Shown here: piece by piece, positions 50,426-58,780 of the stretch
How positions within the stretch are numbered: the stretch's first letter is position 1
Layout of the letters: every line of letters begins with the position of its first letter
DNA from: an uncultured Flavobacterium sp.
Lineage (GTDB): Bacteria > Bacteroidota > Bacteroidia > Flavobacteriales > Flavobacteriaceae
Direction: 5' to 3'
Length of the DNA stretch: 64,000 nucleotides
Assembly (NCBI RefSeq): GCF_943913405.1
Contig: NZ_CALTYA010000013.1
Coordinates: forward strand, 23,882 to 87,881
The notes under the pieces: model-generated
Seen by the model: the letters and a program-made list of their open reading frames with translations, nothing else
What the model was told of the DNA's origin: nothing
Databases searched by the model: none
Made by a program: the position numbers and the translations under genes

Positions 50426-51472
50426 CTATAAAGTCTTTCTAATCTTTTCAACAACACTTTCCACAGCAATACTTCGCATCGCTTCTTCATAACCTTCCAC
50501 TTTTTTATTTCCGTAAACGGATGTTGGAAGCAACGGATATTTTTTTCTATCGGAAACCAAAGCAGAATCCATAGTCTGATTAAAAGCTAAAAATCCTGCG
50601 TAAGGATGCGTCGCGCCCCAAAGCGTAATAACTTTAATTCCTAACATTGCCGCAATGTGAGAATTCCCAGAATCCATGGAAAGCATGACATCTAAGTTGG
50701 AAATCAGCTTTAATTCTTCTTCGAATTTTAATTTTCCAGCAATCGTGATAACATTTTCTTTTCCAGAAGCGAATTGATTCAAAATTTCAATTTCTTTATT
50801 TCCGCCACCAAAAAGAAAGATTTTACTGTTTGTATTCTCTGCTAATTGATTAACCACTTTCTGCATCAAATCCTGCGGATAAACTTTAGAATCGTATTGT
50901 GCAAAAGGCGCGATTCCAATCCAATTTTGATTTTTTTCTCCTGTAATTTTTAGAATTTCCGGGGTAAGATTTGCCTTTGGTGGAAATTGTGTCCCGAAAT
51001 TTCGGGATTCTAAATTTATATCAAAACCTAATTCCTGAAAAACCTTTTTATGTCTTTCAAACATGGAAGTTAGAGGTTTGAAAATTTTGTTTTCTGCTCG
51101 TGTCAACGCTTTCTTTTCGGTCCTTCCTTTATCAACAAATGCTGTCTTTTTTCCGCTTAAAGCAAAAAGATTTCTGATGATTTTGGAACGCAAGACATTG
51201 TGCAAATCAGCAACAGCATCAATTTTCAATCGCTTCAGATCTTTGTATAATCGAAGTAATCCGAAAAAGCCTTTGTGCCTTTCTTTTAAATCAATTCCGA
51301 AGAAATCTACATTCGGAATTCCGTCAAAAAAAGGCTTGAAAAAGGGTCGGGAAACTACGGTAATTTTCACTTCCGGATGTTGCGAAACGAAAGCGCGCAA
51401 AACAGGAACTGTCATCGCAACGTCACCCATTGCCGAAAGCCTGAAAACTAATATGTGTTTGATTTTTGACAT
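50426..51472 (-). CDS. glycosyltransferase family 9 (heptosyltransferase-like)
   Basis: A 348-residue GT-B enzyme of the WaaC/WaaF type. The N-terminal HILVFRLSAMGDVAMTVPVLRAF and the C-terminal LDVMLSMDSGNSHIAAMLGIKVITLWGATHPYAGF are family signatures. It probably adds a heptose or similar sugar to the lipopolysaccharide core at the cytoplasmic face. It is downstream of a 68-residue membrane protein and the DUF4254 gene. Confidence 0.92.
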   Translation of the reverse strand: MSKIKHILVFRLSAMGDVAMTVPVLRAFVSQHPEVKITVVSRPFFKPFFDGIPNVDFFGIDLKERHKGFFGLLRLYKDLKRLKIDAVADLHNVLRSKIIRNLFALSGKKTAFVDKGRTEKKALTRAENKIFKPLTSMFERHKKVFQELGFDINLESRNFGTQFPPKANLTPEILKITGEKNQNWIGIAPFAQYDSKVYPQDLMQKVVNQLAENTNSKIFLFGGGNKEIEILNQFASGKENVITIAGKLKFEEELKLISNLDVMLSMDSGNSHIAAMLGIKVITLWGATHPYAGFLAFNQTMDSALVSDRKKYPLLPTSVYGNKKVEGYEEAMRSIAVESVVEKIRKTL

Positions 51473-51484
51473 CTATTTTACAAT

Positions 51485-51523
51485 AAAAAAGACTTCCAGA
51501 AACGGTTGTCTCAAAAAGTCTTT
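51485..51523 (-). terminator. hairpin downstream of the small membrane-protein gene
   Basis: AAAAAGACTT and AAGTCTTTTC flank a longer loop. On the minus strand the stem is followed by T. The pairing is imperfect, so the call is moderate. Confidence 0.55.
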
Positions 51524-51528
51524 TCTTA

Positions 51529-51735
51529 TTATTTATTCTGTTTCATGCCGTTCAAGCCTTTTCTGATGAAGAAAACGCCGAATAACGCCAGCACTATTAA
51601 TTTTAATGGTTGCGATTGCTGCTCGCTTTCAAGGAATAGCATTTCATATAAAACGCACAAAAATCCGAGGAAAGTCAAGCCATAAACAATCTTGAAAAAC
51701 AATGGCTCTGAACTGATAAAATTCTTTTCTGCCAT
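51529..51735 (-). CDS. small two-helix membrane protein
   Basis: A 68-residue protein with two hydrophobic segments (LFFKIVYGLTFLGFLCVLYEMLFL and LKLIVLALFGVFFIRKGLNGM). Its start is 6 bases downstream of the DUF4254 stop, so the pair is in one unit. Unknown function. Confidence 0.75.
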   Translation of the reverse strand: MAEKNFISSEPLFFKIVYGLTFLGFLCVLYEMLFLESEQQSQPLKLIVLALFGVFFIRKGLNGMKQNK

Positions 51736-51741
51736 TCAAAA

Positions 51742-52347
51742 TTATTTTTTATTCTGATACAAAATCGGATTCAAATCGTCGTCATTGTACATTTTCATCT
51801 GCTTGTAGACTTTCATGTATTTGTCGCCATTTTCGATATCTGTCAGCAAATCATCGATTGCCGTTGTCAAATCAGTTCTTTGTTCTAGCAAAACATTTAG
51901 CTTCACTTGGCAATTGCTGATGTGTTCTTTTGAAGCATCTTTTCGAGTGGCTTCTTCATTCATATGGTAAATTTTCAAAGCTAAAATAGACAATCTGTCA
52001 AAAGCCCAAGCTGGACTTTCAGAGTTGATTTTTGCGCCTTGTTTTACTTCCACATTGCTATATTTCTTCAAGAAAAAACTATCGATAAATTCTACCATAT
52101 CAGTTCTTTCCTGATTTGACGCATCAATTCTTCTTTTTAATTTTAAAGCATCAACCGGATCAATATTTGGATCGCGGATAATGTCTTCAAAATGCCATTG
52201 AACGGTATCAATCCAATTTTTCAGATACAATAAATGTTCGAAAGTGTCATTCGAATAAGGATTGCTAATCGGCTGATCAACATTGTCAAACTTGTGATAA
52301 TCTTGGATACTCTGCTCAAAAACAGAATAGGCTAACTTTGAAAACAT
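51742..52347 (-). CDS. DUF4254 protein
   Basis: The start is the ATG of MFSKLAYSVFEQ; the one at 52368 would lie inside the predicted promoter. The 201-residue helical protein belongs to the DUF4254 family, which in Bacteroidota accompanies GT9 glycosyltransferases. Cytoplasmic, with no signal. A part in lipopolysaccharide core synthesis is inferred from the neighbouring GT9 gene. Confidence 0.88.
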   Translation of the reverse strand: MFSKLAYSVFEQSIQDYHKFDNVDQPISNPYSNDTFEHLLYLKNWIDTVQWHFEDIIRDPNIDPVDALKLKRRIDASNQERTDMVEFIDSFFLKKYSNVEVKQGAKINSESPAWAFDRLSILALKIYHMNEEATRKDASKEHISNCQVKLNVLLEQRTDLTTAIDDLLTDIENGDKYMKVYKQMKMYNDDDLNPILYQNKK

Positions 52348-52365
52348 ATCTTTATATTTAAAATA

Positions 52366-52373
52366 CAAATATA
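52366..52373 (-). promoter_or_regulatory. -7 element for the DUF4254-GT9 operon
   Basis: TATATTTG on the minus strand, a full TAnnTTTG match, 19 bases before the chosen ATG. Confidence 0.5.
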
Positions 52374-52406
52374 CTTTTTATACCTTTATGGCTGGAAAAA
52401 AGTTTT

Positions 52407-52455
52407 AGGCAATAGGCAATAGGCAATAGGCAATAGGCAATAGGCAATAGGCAAT
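52407..52455. repeat. seven tandem copies of AGGCAAT
   Basis: Seven perfect 7-base units in the gap between the divergent DUF4254 and upp genes. It is followed by a weaker repeat, ATAATTCATAACT twice at a 14-base step (52493-52519). The copy number is likely to vary between strains. Confidence 0.95.
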
Positions 52456-52523
52456 AGCGATAAGCGAAAGCTATATCTTATACTTCCAACTCATAATTCA
52501 TAACTTATAATTCATAACTCTAA

Positions 52524-53177
52524 ATGCAAATTCATTATTTATCCGAAGAAAATAGCATCCTGAATCACTTTTTAGGACAAATACGAAACGTGAATGTCCA
52601 AAAAGACAGCATGCGCTTCCGCAGAAATATTGAGCGAATTGGTGAAGTGATGTCTTATGAATTAAGTAAAAACTTACATTATAAAAACGTAGATATCCAA
52701 ACACCGCTTGGCGTAAAAAAGACTACAGAAATTGAAGATGATTTAGTTTTGTGTTCGATTTTAAGAGCGGGATTGCCTTTGCATTTGGGCTTTTTGAATT
52801 ATTTTGATGCAGCTGAAAACGGCTTTGTTTCTGCTTATCGCCATCATTATAACAACGACGAAGCTTTTGAAATTAAGGTGGAATACCAAGCCGTTCCGAG
52901 TATAGAAAATAAAAACCTGCTTTTAATTGATCCGATGCTTGCGACGGGACAATCGATGGTTGCCGTTTTCAATAAATTAATGGAAAAAGGAACTCCGAAG
53001 GAAGTCCACATTGCGGTTGTAATCGCGGTTCCCGAAGGAATTGCTTATCTAGAACAAAATCTTCCAGACCATTGCCATCTTTGGGTTGCGACTTTGGATG
53101 AAAAGCTGAACGAGAAAAATTATATCGTTCCAGGACTTGGAGACGCTGGCGATCTGGCCTACGGCAATAAATTATAA
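52524..53177 (+). CDS. upp: uracil phosphoribosyltransferase
   Basis: Salvages uracil with PRPP to UMP. The 217-residue length fits. The PRPP loop LLIDPMLATGQSMV and the uracil-binding C-terminal part GLGDAGDLAYG are visible. Its 3' end overlaps the convergent DUF6427 gene by 6 bases. Confidence 0.96.
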   Translation: MQIHYLSEENSILNHFLGQIRNVNVQKDSMRFRRNIERIGEVMSYELSKNLHYKNVDIQTPLGVKKTTEIEDDLVLCSILRAGLPLHLGFLNYFDAAENGFVSAYRHHYNNDEAFEIKVEYQAVPSIENKNLLLIDPMLATGQSMVAVFNKLMEKGTPKEVHIAVVIAVPEGIAYLEQNLPDHCHLWVATLDEKLNEKNYIVPGLGDAGDLAYGNKL

Positions 53178-54101
53178 TTGCGAGAAAAACGTCAATAAAC
53201 TGCATCCAAAAATTACATAAACGAAAGTTTCTTTCAGCCAATTTACCTGCGTAGCTTCAACGTGGTTTGTGGCCATGATGGCAACGGGTGCAAAAGTAAA
53301 AATCAGGAGGCTGTTGTTTTTTTCTGCAGAAATCAAGAAAACCACGGCTCCGATTAAAAAAGAAACGATGATTTTCTTGTAAGAAGATTGCATGTTCAAA
53401 GGCTTGCTAGGCAAAGACAAACTTTGGGTGGCGAAGAAAAAAACAGCAATTACTACATATAAAGAAAGGGCAAAATTTTGGTAATTATTCGTAAAATAAT
53501 TGAAATTAAAATCAATTGCAGCGCTGTCAATTACGGTATTTATCAAGCTTTTATCAAAAATCAAAGCATACATTAAAGTAATAACTCCTACAGAGAAAAA
53601 AGCGATAAACGGCAAAACCCAGTTTCTATAATCTCTGGAAACGTGGAAAAGTATCGACACAAAAACGATAATTATAAAGAGAATACTCCAAAAATGGAAA
53701 ATCGCAGCGACAAAAATCCATAGCGAGGCATCAAATATTTTTTCCTTTGGCGTAAGCATCGACTGCAGTGAAATCAGCCTTCTCATGGCAAGAAGAATGA
53801 AAAAATTAGAAATAATCAGGTTTGAATTTCCTAAAGTTGTTGGAAATAATATTAAAAAAGAGAATAGAAATAAGAACAAATAACTGTTGTCTTTGCTTAA
53901 TCCGTTTTTCTTTGTTACGAAATTGGCAATGAACAAAGAACCTGCTAAAACCAGCAATAATCCTGCTTTAGAGAGAATTTCTTCAGTAGAATTCATCCAT
54001 TCTGGAAACTTTTGAAGGTATAAAAAATAGCACACAACCAAGAGCGTGGTGACTGCAATATAATTTATTGGTCGAGATTTGCTAAAAACGCTTGTAATCA
54101 T
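53172..54101 (-). CDS. DUF6427 membrane protein
   Basis: A 309-residue protein with about eight or nine hydrophobic segments, of the DUF6427 family of Flavobacteria. No catalytic motif is seen. It is convergent with upp and divergent from the small DUF6341 gene, a grouping typical of Flavobacteria. Confidence 0.85.
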   Translation of the reverse strand: MITSVFSKSRPINYIAVTTLLVVCYFLYLQKFPEWMNSTEEILSKAGLLLVLAGSLFIANFVTKKNGLSKDNSYLFLFLFSFLILFPTTLGNSNLIISNFFILLAMRRLISLQSMLTPKEKIFDASLWIFVAAIFHFWSILFIIIVFVSILFHVSRDYRNWVLPFIAFFSVGVITLMYALIFDKSLINTVIDSAAIDFNFNYFTNNYQNFALSLYVVIAVFFFATQSLSLPSKPLNMQSSYKKIIVSFLIGAVVFLISAEKNNSLLIFTFAPVAIMATNHVEATQVNWLKETFVYVIFGCSLLTFFSQL

Positions 54102-54121
54102 AAGGATATTTTATACTTTTG
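54092..54121 (+). promoter_or_regulatory. promoter of the DUF6341 gene
   Basis: TTG (54092-54094), 19 bases, TACTTTTG (54114-54121), a complete Bacteroidota-type promoter. It leaves a leader of about 65 bases. Confidence 0.65.
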
Positions 54122-54190
54122 CAAGTGTAAAGATAATACTTGTGCCGATGAACTTTAAAATTCTTTGGTCAAATTAAATATAAAAAAGAT

Positions 54191-54421
54191 ATGAAATCAT
54201 TTTTTGAAGGAATACAATATTTATTCGTAGACATTTTATTTGCGCCTCTTGACTTTTTCAGAAGTCTGGAATTAAAAAACTGGTGGGCTGCAAACACGCT
54301 AAACTGGATTTTTATGATCATTTGTGCTTGTGCAATCGTGTATTGGATCAAACAATTGAAATTACACAAAGAAAACAATGACGAATATCAAGATACGACT
54401 GCGCATTCTTTCTTGAAATAA
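54191..54421 (+). CDS. DUF6341 small membrane protein
   Basis: A 76-residue protein (MKSFFEGIQYLFVDILFAPLDFFRSLELKNWWAANTLNWIF) with one clear membrane helix at about residues 35-55 and a charged tail. It is a conserved small protein of Flavobacteria with no known role. A complete promoter and a terminator flank it, so it is a true gene despite its size. Confidence 0.88.
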   Translation: MKSFFEGIQYLFVDILFAPLDFFRSLELKNWWAANTLNWIFMIICACAIVYWIKQLKLHKENNDEYQDTTAHSFLK

Positions 54422-54438
54422 TTTTCATTAAACCATAT

Positions 54439-54479
54439 AAAAAATCCTAGAAATGAATATTCGTTTCTAGGATTTTTTT
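54439..54479. terminator. bidirectional terminator
   Basis: AAAAAATCCTAGAAA / TTTCTAGGATTTTTT with a 10-base loop, between convergent genes. Confidence 0.92.
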
Positions 54480-54483
54480 ATTT

Positions 54484-55755
54484 CTATAAATCAAATCCGA
54501 TGTCTTTTCTGAAATACATATTTTCGAATTTCAGTTTTTCGATGTTTTTATAAGACTGCTGGATGGCTTTTTTGAAGTTTTCTCCGTAAGAAGTTACCGC
54601 CAGAACTCGGCCTCCATTGGAAACTACTTGTCCGTTTTCGGTTTTTGTTCCTGCGTGGAAAACTATTGAATCCGTTACATTTTCAATTCCAGAAATTGCT
54701 TTTCCTTTTTCATAATCTTCTGGATAGCCACCAGAAACTACCATAATTGTCGTGGCGCTTCTTTCGTCGATTTCTAAAGTTTTTTCATCTAATTTTTGTG
54801 CCGCAACCGCTTGGAATAATTCAACCAAATCAGATTTAATTCTTGGAATCACGACTTCCGTTTCAGGATCGCCCATTCTCACGTTGTATTCAATGACGAT
54901 CGGCTCGTTTTTAACGTTTATTAATCCGATGAAAACAAAACCTTTGTATTCGATTCCATCTTTTTGCAAACCTTCAATTGTCGGTTTTACGATTCTGGTT
55001 TCAATTTTTTCCAATAAAACTGCATCCGCAAATGGAACTGGAGAAACTGCTCCCATGCCGCCCGTATTCAAGCCTGTGTCGCCTTCGCCAATCCTTTTAT
55101 AATCTTTTGCCGTTGGAAGAATTTTGTAGCTTTTACCATCCGTTAAAACGAAACAGCTCAATTCGATTCCGTCCAAAAATTCTTCGATCACGACTTTTGA
55201 ACTTGCCTTTCCGAATTTTTCATCAACAAGCATATTTTTCAATTCTGTTTTTGCTTCTTCTAAATCTTGGATGATCAAAACACCTTTTCCAGCTGCCAAA
55301 CCGTCTGCTTTTAGAACATATGGCGACGATAAAGTTTCCAAAAACTGCTGTCCTTTCTCAAGCGTTTCTTTTGTAAAACTACCATAAGCTGCTGTCGGGA
55401 TATTATGTTTTACCAAAAATTCTTTGGCAAATTCCTTGCTTCCTTCTAATTGTGCGCCATTTTTTGACGGACCAATTACGGGAATGTTTTTCAAAGCTTC
55501 ATCATTCTTGAAAAAATCAAAAATTCCGGCTACCAAAGGATCTTCCGGACCAACGACAACCATTTCTATTTTTTCTTGGATCACTAATTTTTTAACCGCT
55601 TCAAAATCTGTCGGACTGATGTTTACATTTTGTGCAATCGATTCAGTTCCAGCATTTCCTGGCGCCACGAAAAGTTTTGAGCATTTGTCGCTTTGAAGCA
55701 TTTTCCAGGCTAAAGCATGTTCTCTTCCGCCCGATCCAAGTAGTAAAATTGTCAT
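54484..55755 (-). CDS. purD: phosphoribosylamine-glycine ligase
   Basis: Joins phosphoribosylamine and glycine, using ATP, in purine synthesis. The 423-residue length is normal. The N-terminal LLLGSGGREHALAWKM and the ATP-grasp signature IEYNVRMGDPETEVV are visible. It is monocistronic. Confidence 0.98.
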   Translation of the reverse strand: MTILLLGSGGREHALAWKMLQSDKCSKLFVAPGNAGTESIAQNVNISPTDFEAVKKLVIQEKIEMVVVGPEDPLVAGIFDFFKNDEALKNIPVIGPSKNGAQLEGSKEFAKEFLVKHNIPTAAYGSFTKETLEKGQQFLETLSSPYVLKADGLAAGKGVLIIQDLEEAKTELKNMLVDEKFGKASSKVVIEEFLDGIELSCFVLTDGKSYKILPTAKDYKRIGEGDTGLNTGGMGAVSPVPFADAVLLEKIETRIVKPTIEGLQKDGIEYKGFVFIGLINVKNEPIVIEYNVRMGDPETEVVIPRIKSDLVELFQAVAAQKLDEKTLEIDERSATTIMVVSGGYPEDYEKGKAISGIENVTDSIVFHAGTKTENGQVVSNGGRVLAVTSYGENFKKAIQQSYKNIEKLKFENMYFRKDIGFDL

Positions 55756-55780
55756 TGTTGTGTAGTTTTTTGTTGTTTGG

Positions 55781-55788
55781 CAAAAATA
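55781..55788 (-). promoter_or_regulatory. -7 element for purD
   Basis: TATTTTTG on the minus strand, a full TAnnTTTG match, 25 bases before the purD ATG. No purine riboswitch-like structure was recognised in the short leader. Confidence 0.45.
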
Positions 55789-55907
55789 GTTTGTTTTGTC
55801 ATGAAATAATAATTTTTTGATGATTAACTAACTTTTTACAGGCACTCAGATATTATTTATAAAAAAGAAATAAATATATTTGTTAAGAATATTTTAACAT
55901 CCGTGCA

Positions 55908-56708
55908 ATGAGCGAAATTTGTAAAAACTGTAGCGAAGAAATAGTATTGAATTTTTGTGGCAATTGTGGCCAGAAAAAAGCCAAGCGCATTGATCGAAAT
56001 TATATAAAAGACGAAATTCAATATACTGTTTTTCACATGAATAAAGGTTTTTTGTATAGTATCAAAAATATACTACGCGCTCCAGGAAAAACGGCCAGAG
56101 AATTTATCGAAGGAAATCGTGTCAACCATTACAAACCTATTCTTTTAGTTTTTGTGGTGGCTGGTATCAGTGCTTTTTTGACCAATACTTTGATTCATCC
56201 AGATGCAATTATCACGCAATATTTTGAAAGTCACAACGTAAAAACAGCTTTTGATATGAAAAGCTATAATAGCTTTGTCTATAAATATCAAGCGATACTA
56301 ATGCTAGCATCGGTTCCGTTTATGGCATTTTTTACTTGGTTGGCTTTCAAAAAATGGGGCTATAATTATTGTGAAAATGTTGTTATTACTGCTTATTCAT
56401 TAATCTATTTACAAGTATTAAGCATTTTAATTGTTGTACCAGTACAATACTTTTTGAAAGATAATCCTGAATTATTCATGCCAATCTCCTCAGGGATAAC
56501 TTTTTTACTTATGATTTGTTGTTTTATATGGTTTTATATTGACTTTTATAATAACAAAAGTGCTGGAGATGTTATTCTTAGATTATTTTTATTAATGGCA
56601 ATCTTAGTAGTATTATATATTTTTGTGATTATTATTGGCATTGTAGGTGTTATTGCCTACTCTCTTATAACCGGCGCAGATCTTAAAACTATTTTTCCAG
56701 CTCCTTAA
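55908..56708 (+). CDS. DUF3667 zinc-ribbon membrane protein
   Basis: A 266-residue protein. A short N-terminal zinc ribbon (CKNCSEEIVLNFCGNCGQKK, residues 4-23) is followed by the DUF3667 region (IKNILRAPGKTAREFIEGNRVNHYKPILLVFVV) and four or five membrane helices. The family has no established function. It ends 7 bases before the CapK-like gene. Confidence 0.9.
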   Translation: MSEICKNCSEEIVLNFCGNCGQKKAKRIDRNYIKDEIQYTVFHMNKGFLYSIKNILRAPGKTAREFIEGNRVNHYKPILLVFVVAGISAFLTNTLIHPDAIITQYFESHNVKTAFDMKSYNSFVYKYQAILMLASVPFMAFFTWLAFKKWGYNYCENVVITAYSLIYLQVLSILIVVPVQYFLKDNPELFMPISSGITFLLMICCFIWFYIDFYNNKSAGDVILRLFLLMAILVVLYIFVIIIGIVGVIAYSLITGADLKTIFPAP

Positions 56709-56715
56709 TTTACCT

Positions 56716-58026
56716 ATGTTTAAACTTTTCGACCTTTCTCTAAAATTATCTGGCTTTCCGATCGAGGATGCCAAGCGCGAATTCAAACAGATTCTTCAAA
56801 TTCCGGAAGCAGATTATGAGAAATATATCTTGGCAAAAAGGAAAGAAATTGTCGATTTTCATTTAAAAAATAATACTTTTTATCAAGAATTGACTTCAGG
56901 AATTGATACTGAAAACTGGAATAATCTTCCGGTTTTGACAAAGAAAAATTTGCAACAGCCTTTATCAGAAAGACTTTCCGAAGGTTTTGATTCTAAAAAA
57001 GTTTTCGTCAATAAAACTTCGGGTTCAAGCGGTGATCCATTTATTTTTGCAAAAGACAAACCTTGCCATGCGCTGACTTGGGCTTCGATAATTTATCGCT
57101 TTGGATGGTTTGGCATTGATTTTAATTCTTCTTACCAAGCCCGTTTTTATGGAATTCCGTTGGATTTTATAGGAAATAAAAAGGAAAGGCTGAAAGATTT
57201 TTTGAGCCAGCGATACCGCTTTACGATTTTCGATTTATCAGATGAAGTTTTGGAAGGATTTTTGAAGCATTTTAAAGCTAAAAAATTCGATTACATCAAT
57301 GGCTATACGAGTTCGATTGTTTTATTTGCAAAATTTCTACAGAAAAAAAATCTAGTCTTAAAAGATATTTGTCCGTCGATGAAAGTCTGCGTGGTAACTT
57401 CTGAAATGCTTTTTGAGGAAGATAAATTGTTGATGGAAACACAATTCGGAGTTTCGGTTGTCAATGAATACGGAGCTTCTGAATTAGATTTGATTGCTTT
57501 TGAAAACACCAACGGCGAATGGCAAGTCAATGCTGAAACGCTTTTCGTAGAAATTTTGGACGAAAACAATCAACCGGTTCCAAACGGAACTGAAGGTAAA
57601 ATTGTAATTACTTCTTTATATAACAAAGCACATCCATTTATCAGATATGAAATTGGCGATATTGGAATTTTAGACGAAAAAAGTACTTTTAAAAAGCCTA
57701 TCCTTAAGAAATTAATTGGAAGAACCAATGATATTGCCATTCTTCCAAGCGGTAAAAAATCGCCTGGCTTGACTTTTTATTACGTCACAAAAAGCATAAT
57801 CGAAGACGATGGAAATGTGAAAGAATTCATCATCAAGCAGACTAAAATTGATAGTTTTGAGATTGACTATGTAAGCGAAAATTTGCTTTCAGAAGATCAG
57901 ATTCGTCAAATTGAAGAAGCAATTTCTTTGTATCTTGAACCAAATCTTAAGTTTGTTTTCAATAGAAAAAATTCTTTAGAAAGAACAAATCGAGGCAAGC
58001 TAAAGCAATTTAAATCAATGCTTTAG
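56716..58026 (+). CDS. CapK-like phenylacetate-CoA ligase family adenylate-forming protein
   Basis: A 436-residue member of the ANL superfamily. The ATP-binding loop is VNKTSGSSGDPF (about 98-109). The later motifs NEYGASELDL and RYEIGDIGIL match the CapK/PaaK type. CapK-like proteins occur in capsule and polysaccharide gene clusters, where their exact reaction is unclear. It converges with the glycosyltransferase gene, overlapping by 4 bases, and lies next to the exopolysaccharide locus. Confidence 0.9.
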   Translation: MFKLFDLSLKLSGFPIEDAKREFKQILQIPEADYEKYILAKRKEIVDFHLKNNTFYQELTSGIDTENWNNLPVLTKKNLQQPLSERLSEGFDSKKVFVNKTSGSSGDPFIFAKDKPCHALTWASIIYRFGWFGIDFNSSYQARFYGIPLDFIGNKKERLKDFLSQRYRFTIFDLSDEVLEGFLKHFKAKKFDYINGYTSSIVLFAKFLQKKNLVLKDICPSMKVCVVTSEMLFEEDKLLMETQFGVSVVNEYGASELDLIAFENTNGEWQVNAETLFVEILDENNQPVPNGTEGKIVITSLYNKAHPFIRYEIGDIGILDEKSTFKKPILKKLIGRTNDIAILPSGKKSPGLTFYYVTKSIIEDDGNVKEFIIKQTKIDSFEIDYVSENLLSEDQIRQIEEAISLYLEPNLKFVFNRKNSLERTNRGKLKQFKSML

Positions 58027-58778
58027 TTTCTGTATTTTAAAAATCCGCGATACATCCAATGTGCCATATAATAGCAAGATTGGAAAACATTTAGATTTTC
58101 AACATTTCTGTAAAACTGCCATTGGTATTTCAGCAGATCCGATTTTTTTCTGGAAAGTGAATTTTTACGAATTCTATAAATCGCTTTAGGTTCTTTAATT
58201 CCATAAGCAAACGGAATTTCTTTTAGATATTTCAACCACAATCCCATATCCTGCCTTTTGAAAACTTCGGGCATGAATTTCTTGCCTAAAACCTCAATGT
58301 CAATAAATGCAGTAAGACAGCTGATGGAATTGGTCTTTAAAATATCATGATAAGTCGCTTTTTCTGGAACTATGAAATCTGAATAAATAAAATTCAAAGC
58401 TTCGTCAGAACGCCTGTAAGAAGAAAACACAAAGTGAATCCCTTTTTGTTGGATTGTTTTTATACTGTTTTCGATAAAATCTGGAAGCCAAATATCATCG
58501 GCATCAAGAAATGTCATAAACTTGCCGGAAACAGCCTTAATTCCGCTGTTGCGAGCGATTGCCGGGCCAGAATTTTTTTCAAGCTTGATAAGCTTGATTC
58601 GATTATCCCATTTTATTATTTCTTGAACAATTTCTACGGTCTTATCTTTTGAACAATCATCAACAATAATCATTTCCCAGTTTTTATGGGTCTGGTTTTG
58701 GACGGAAGCAATTGTTTCAGCAATAAATTTTTCTGAATTAAAAGAAGGCGTTACAATGGAAACTAAGTGATTTTCCAT
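58023..58778 (-). CDS. glycosyltransferase family 2
   Basis: The start is the ATG of MENHLVSIVTPSFNSE; the one at 58859 would overlap the sugar-transferase gene. This gives 251 residues. The GT-A signature VSIVTPSFNSEKFIAETIASVQNQT, the IIVDDCSKD motif and the metal-binding FLDADDIW are visible. It probably adds a sugar to the lipid-linked repeat begun by the neighbouring initiating transferase. Confidence 0.93.
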   Translation of the reverse strand: MENHLVSIVTPSFNSEKFIAETIASVQNQTHKNWEMIIVDDCSKDKTVEIVQEIIKWDNRIKLIKLEKNSGPAIARNSGIKAVSGKFMTFLDADDIWLPDFIENSIKTIQQKGIHFVFSSYRRSDEALNFIYSDFIVPEKATYHDILKTNSISCLTAFIDIEVLGKKFMPEVFKRQDMGLWLKYLKEIPFAYGIKEPKAIYRIRKNSLSRKKSDLLKYQWQFYRNVENLNVFQSCYYMAHWMYRGFLKYRN

Positions 58779-58780
58779 GA

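Noticed and set aside
52407..52455. AGGCAAT repeat read as a CRISPR
   Set aside because: The 7-base units are contiguous with no spacers.
52498..52704. Minus-strand frame of 68 residues over the start of upp
   Set aside because: Antisense to the upp N-terminus; no supporting signal.
55756..55907. Purine riboswitch upstream of purD
   Set aside because: The space between the predicted promoter and the ATG is only about 20 bases, too short for an aptamer.
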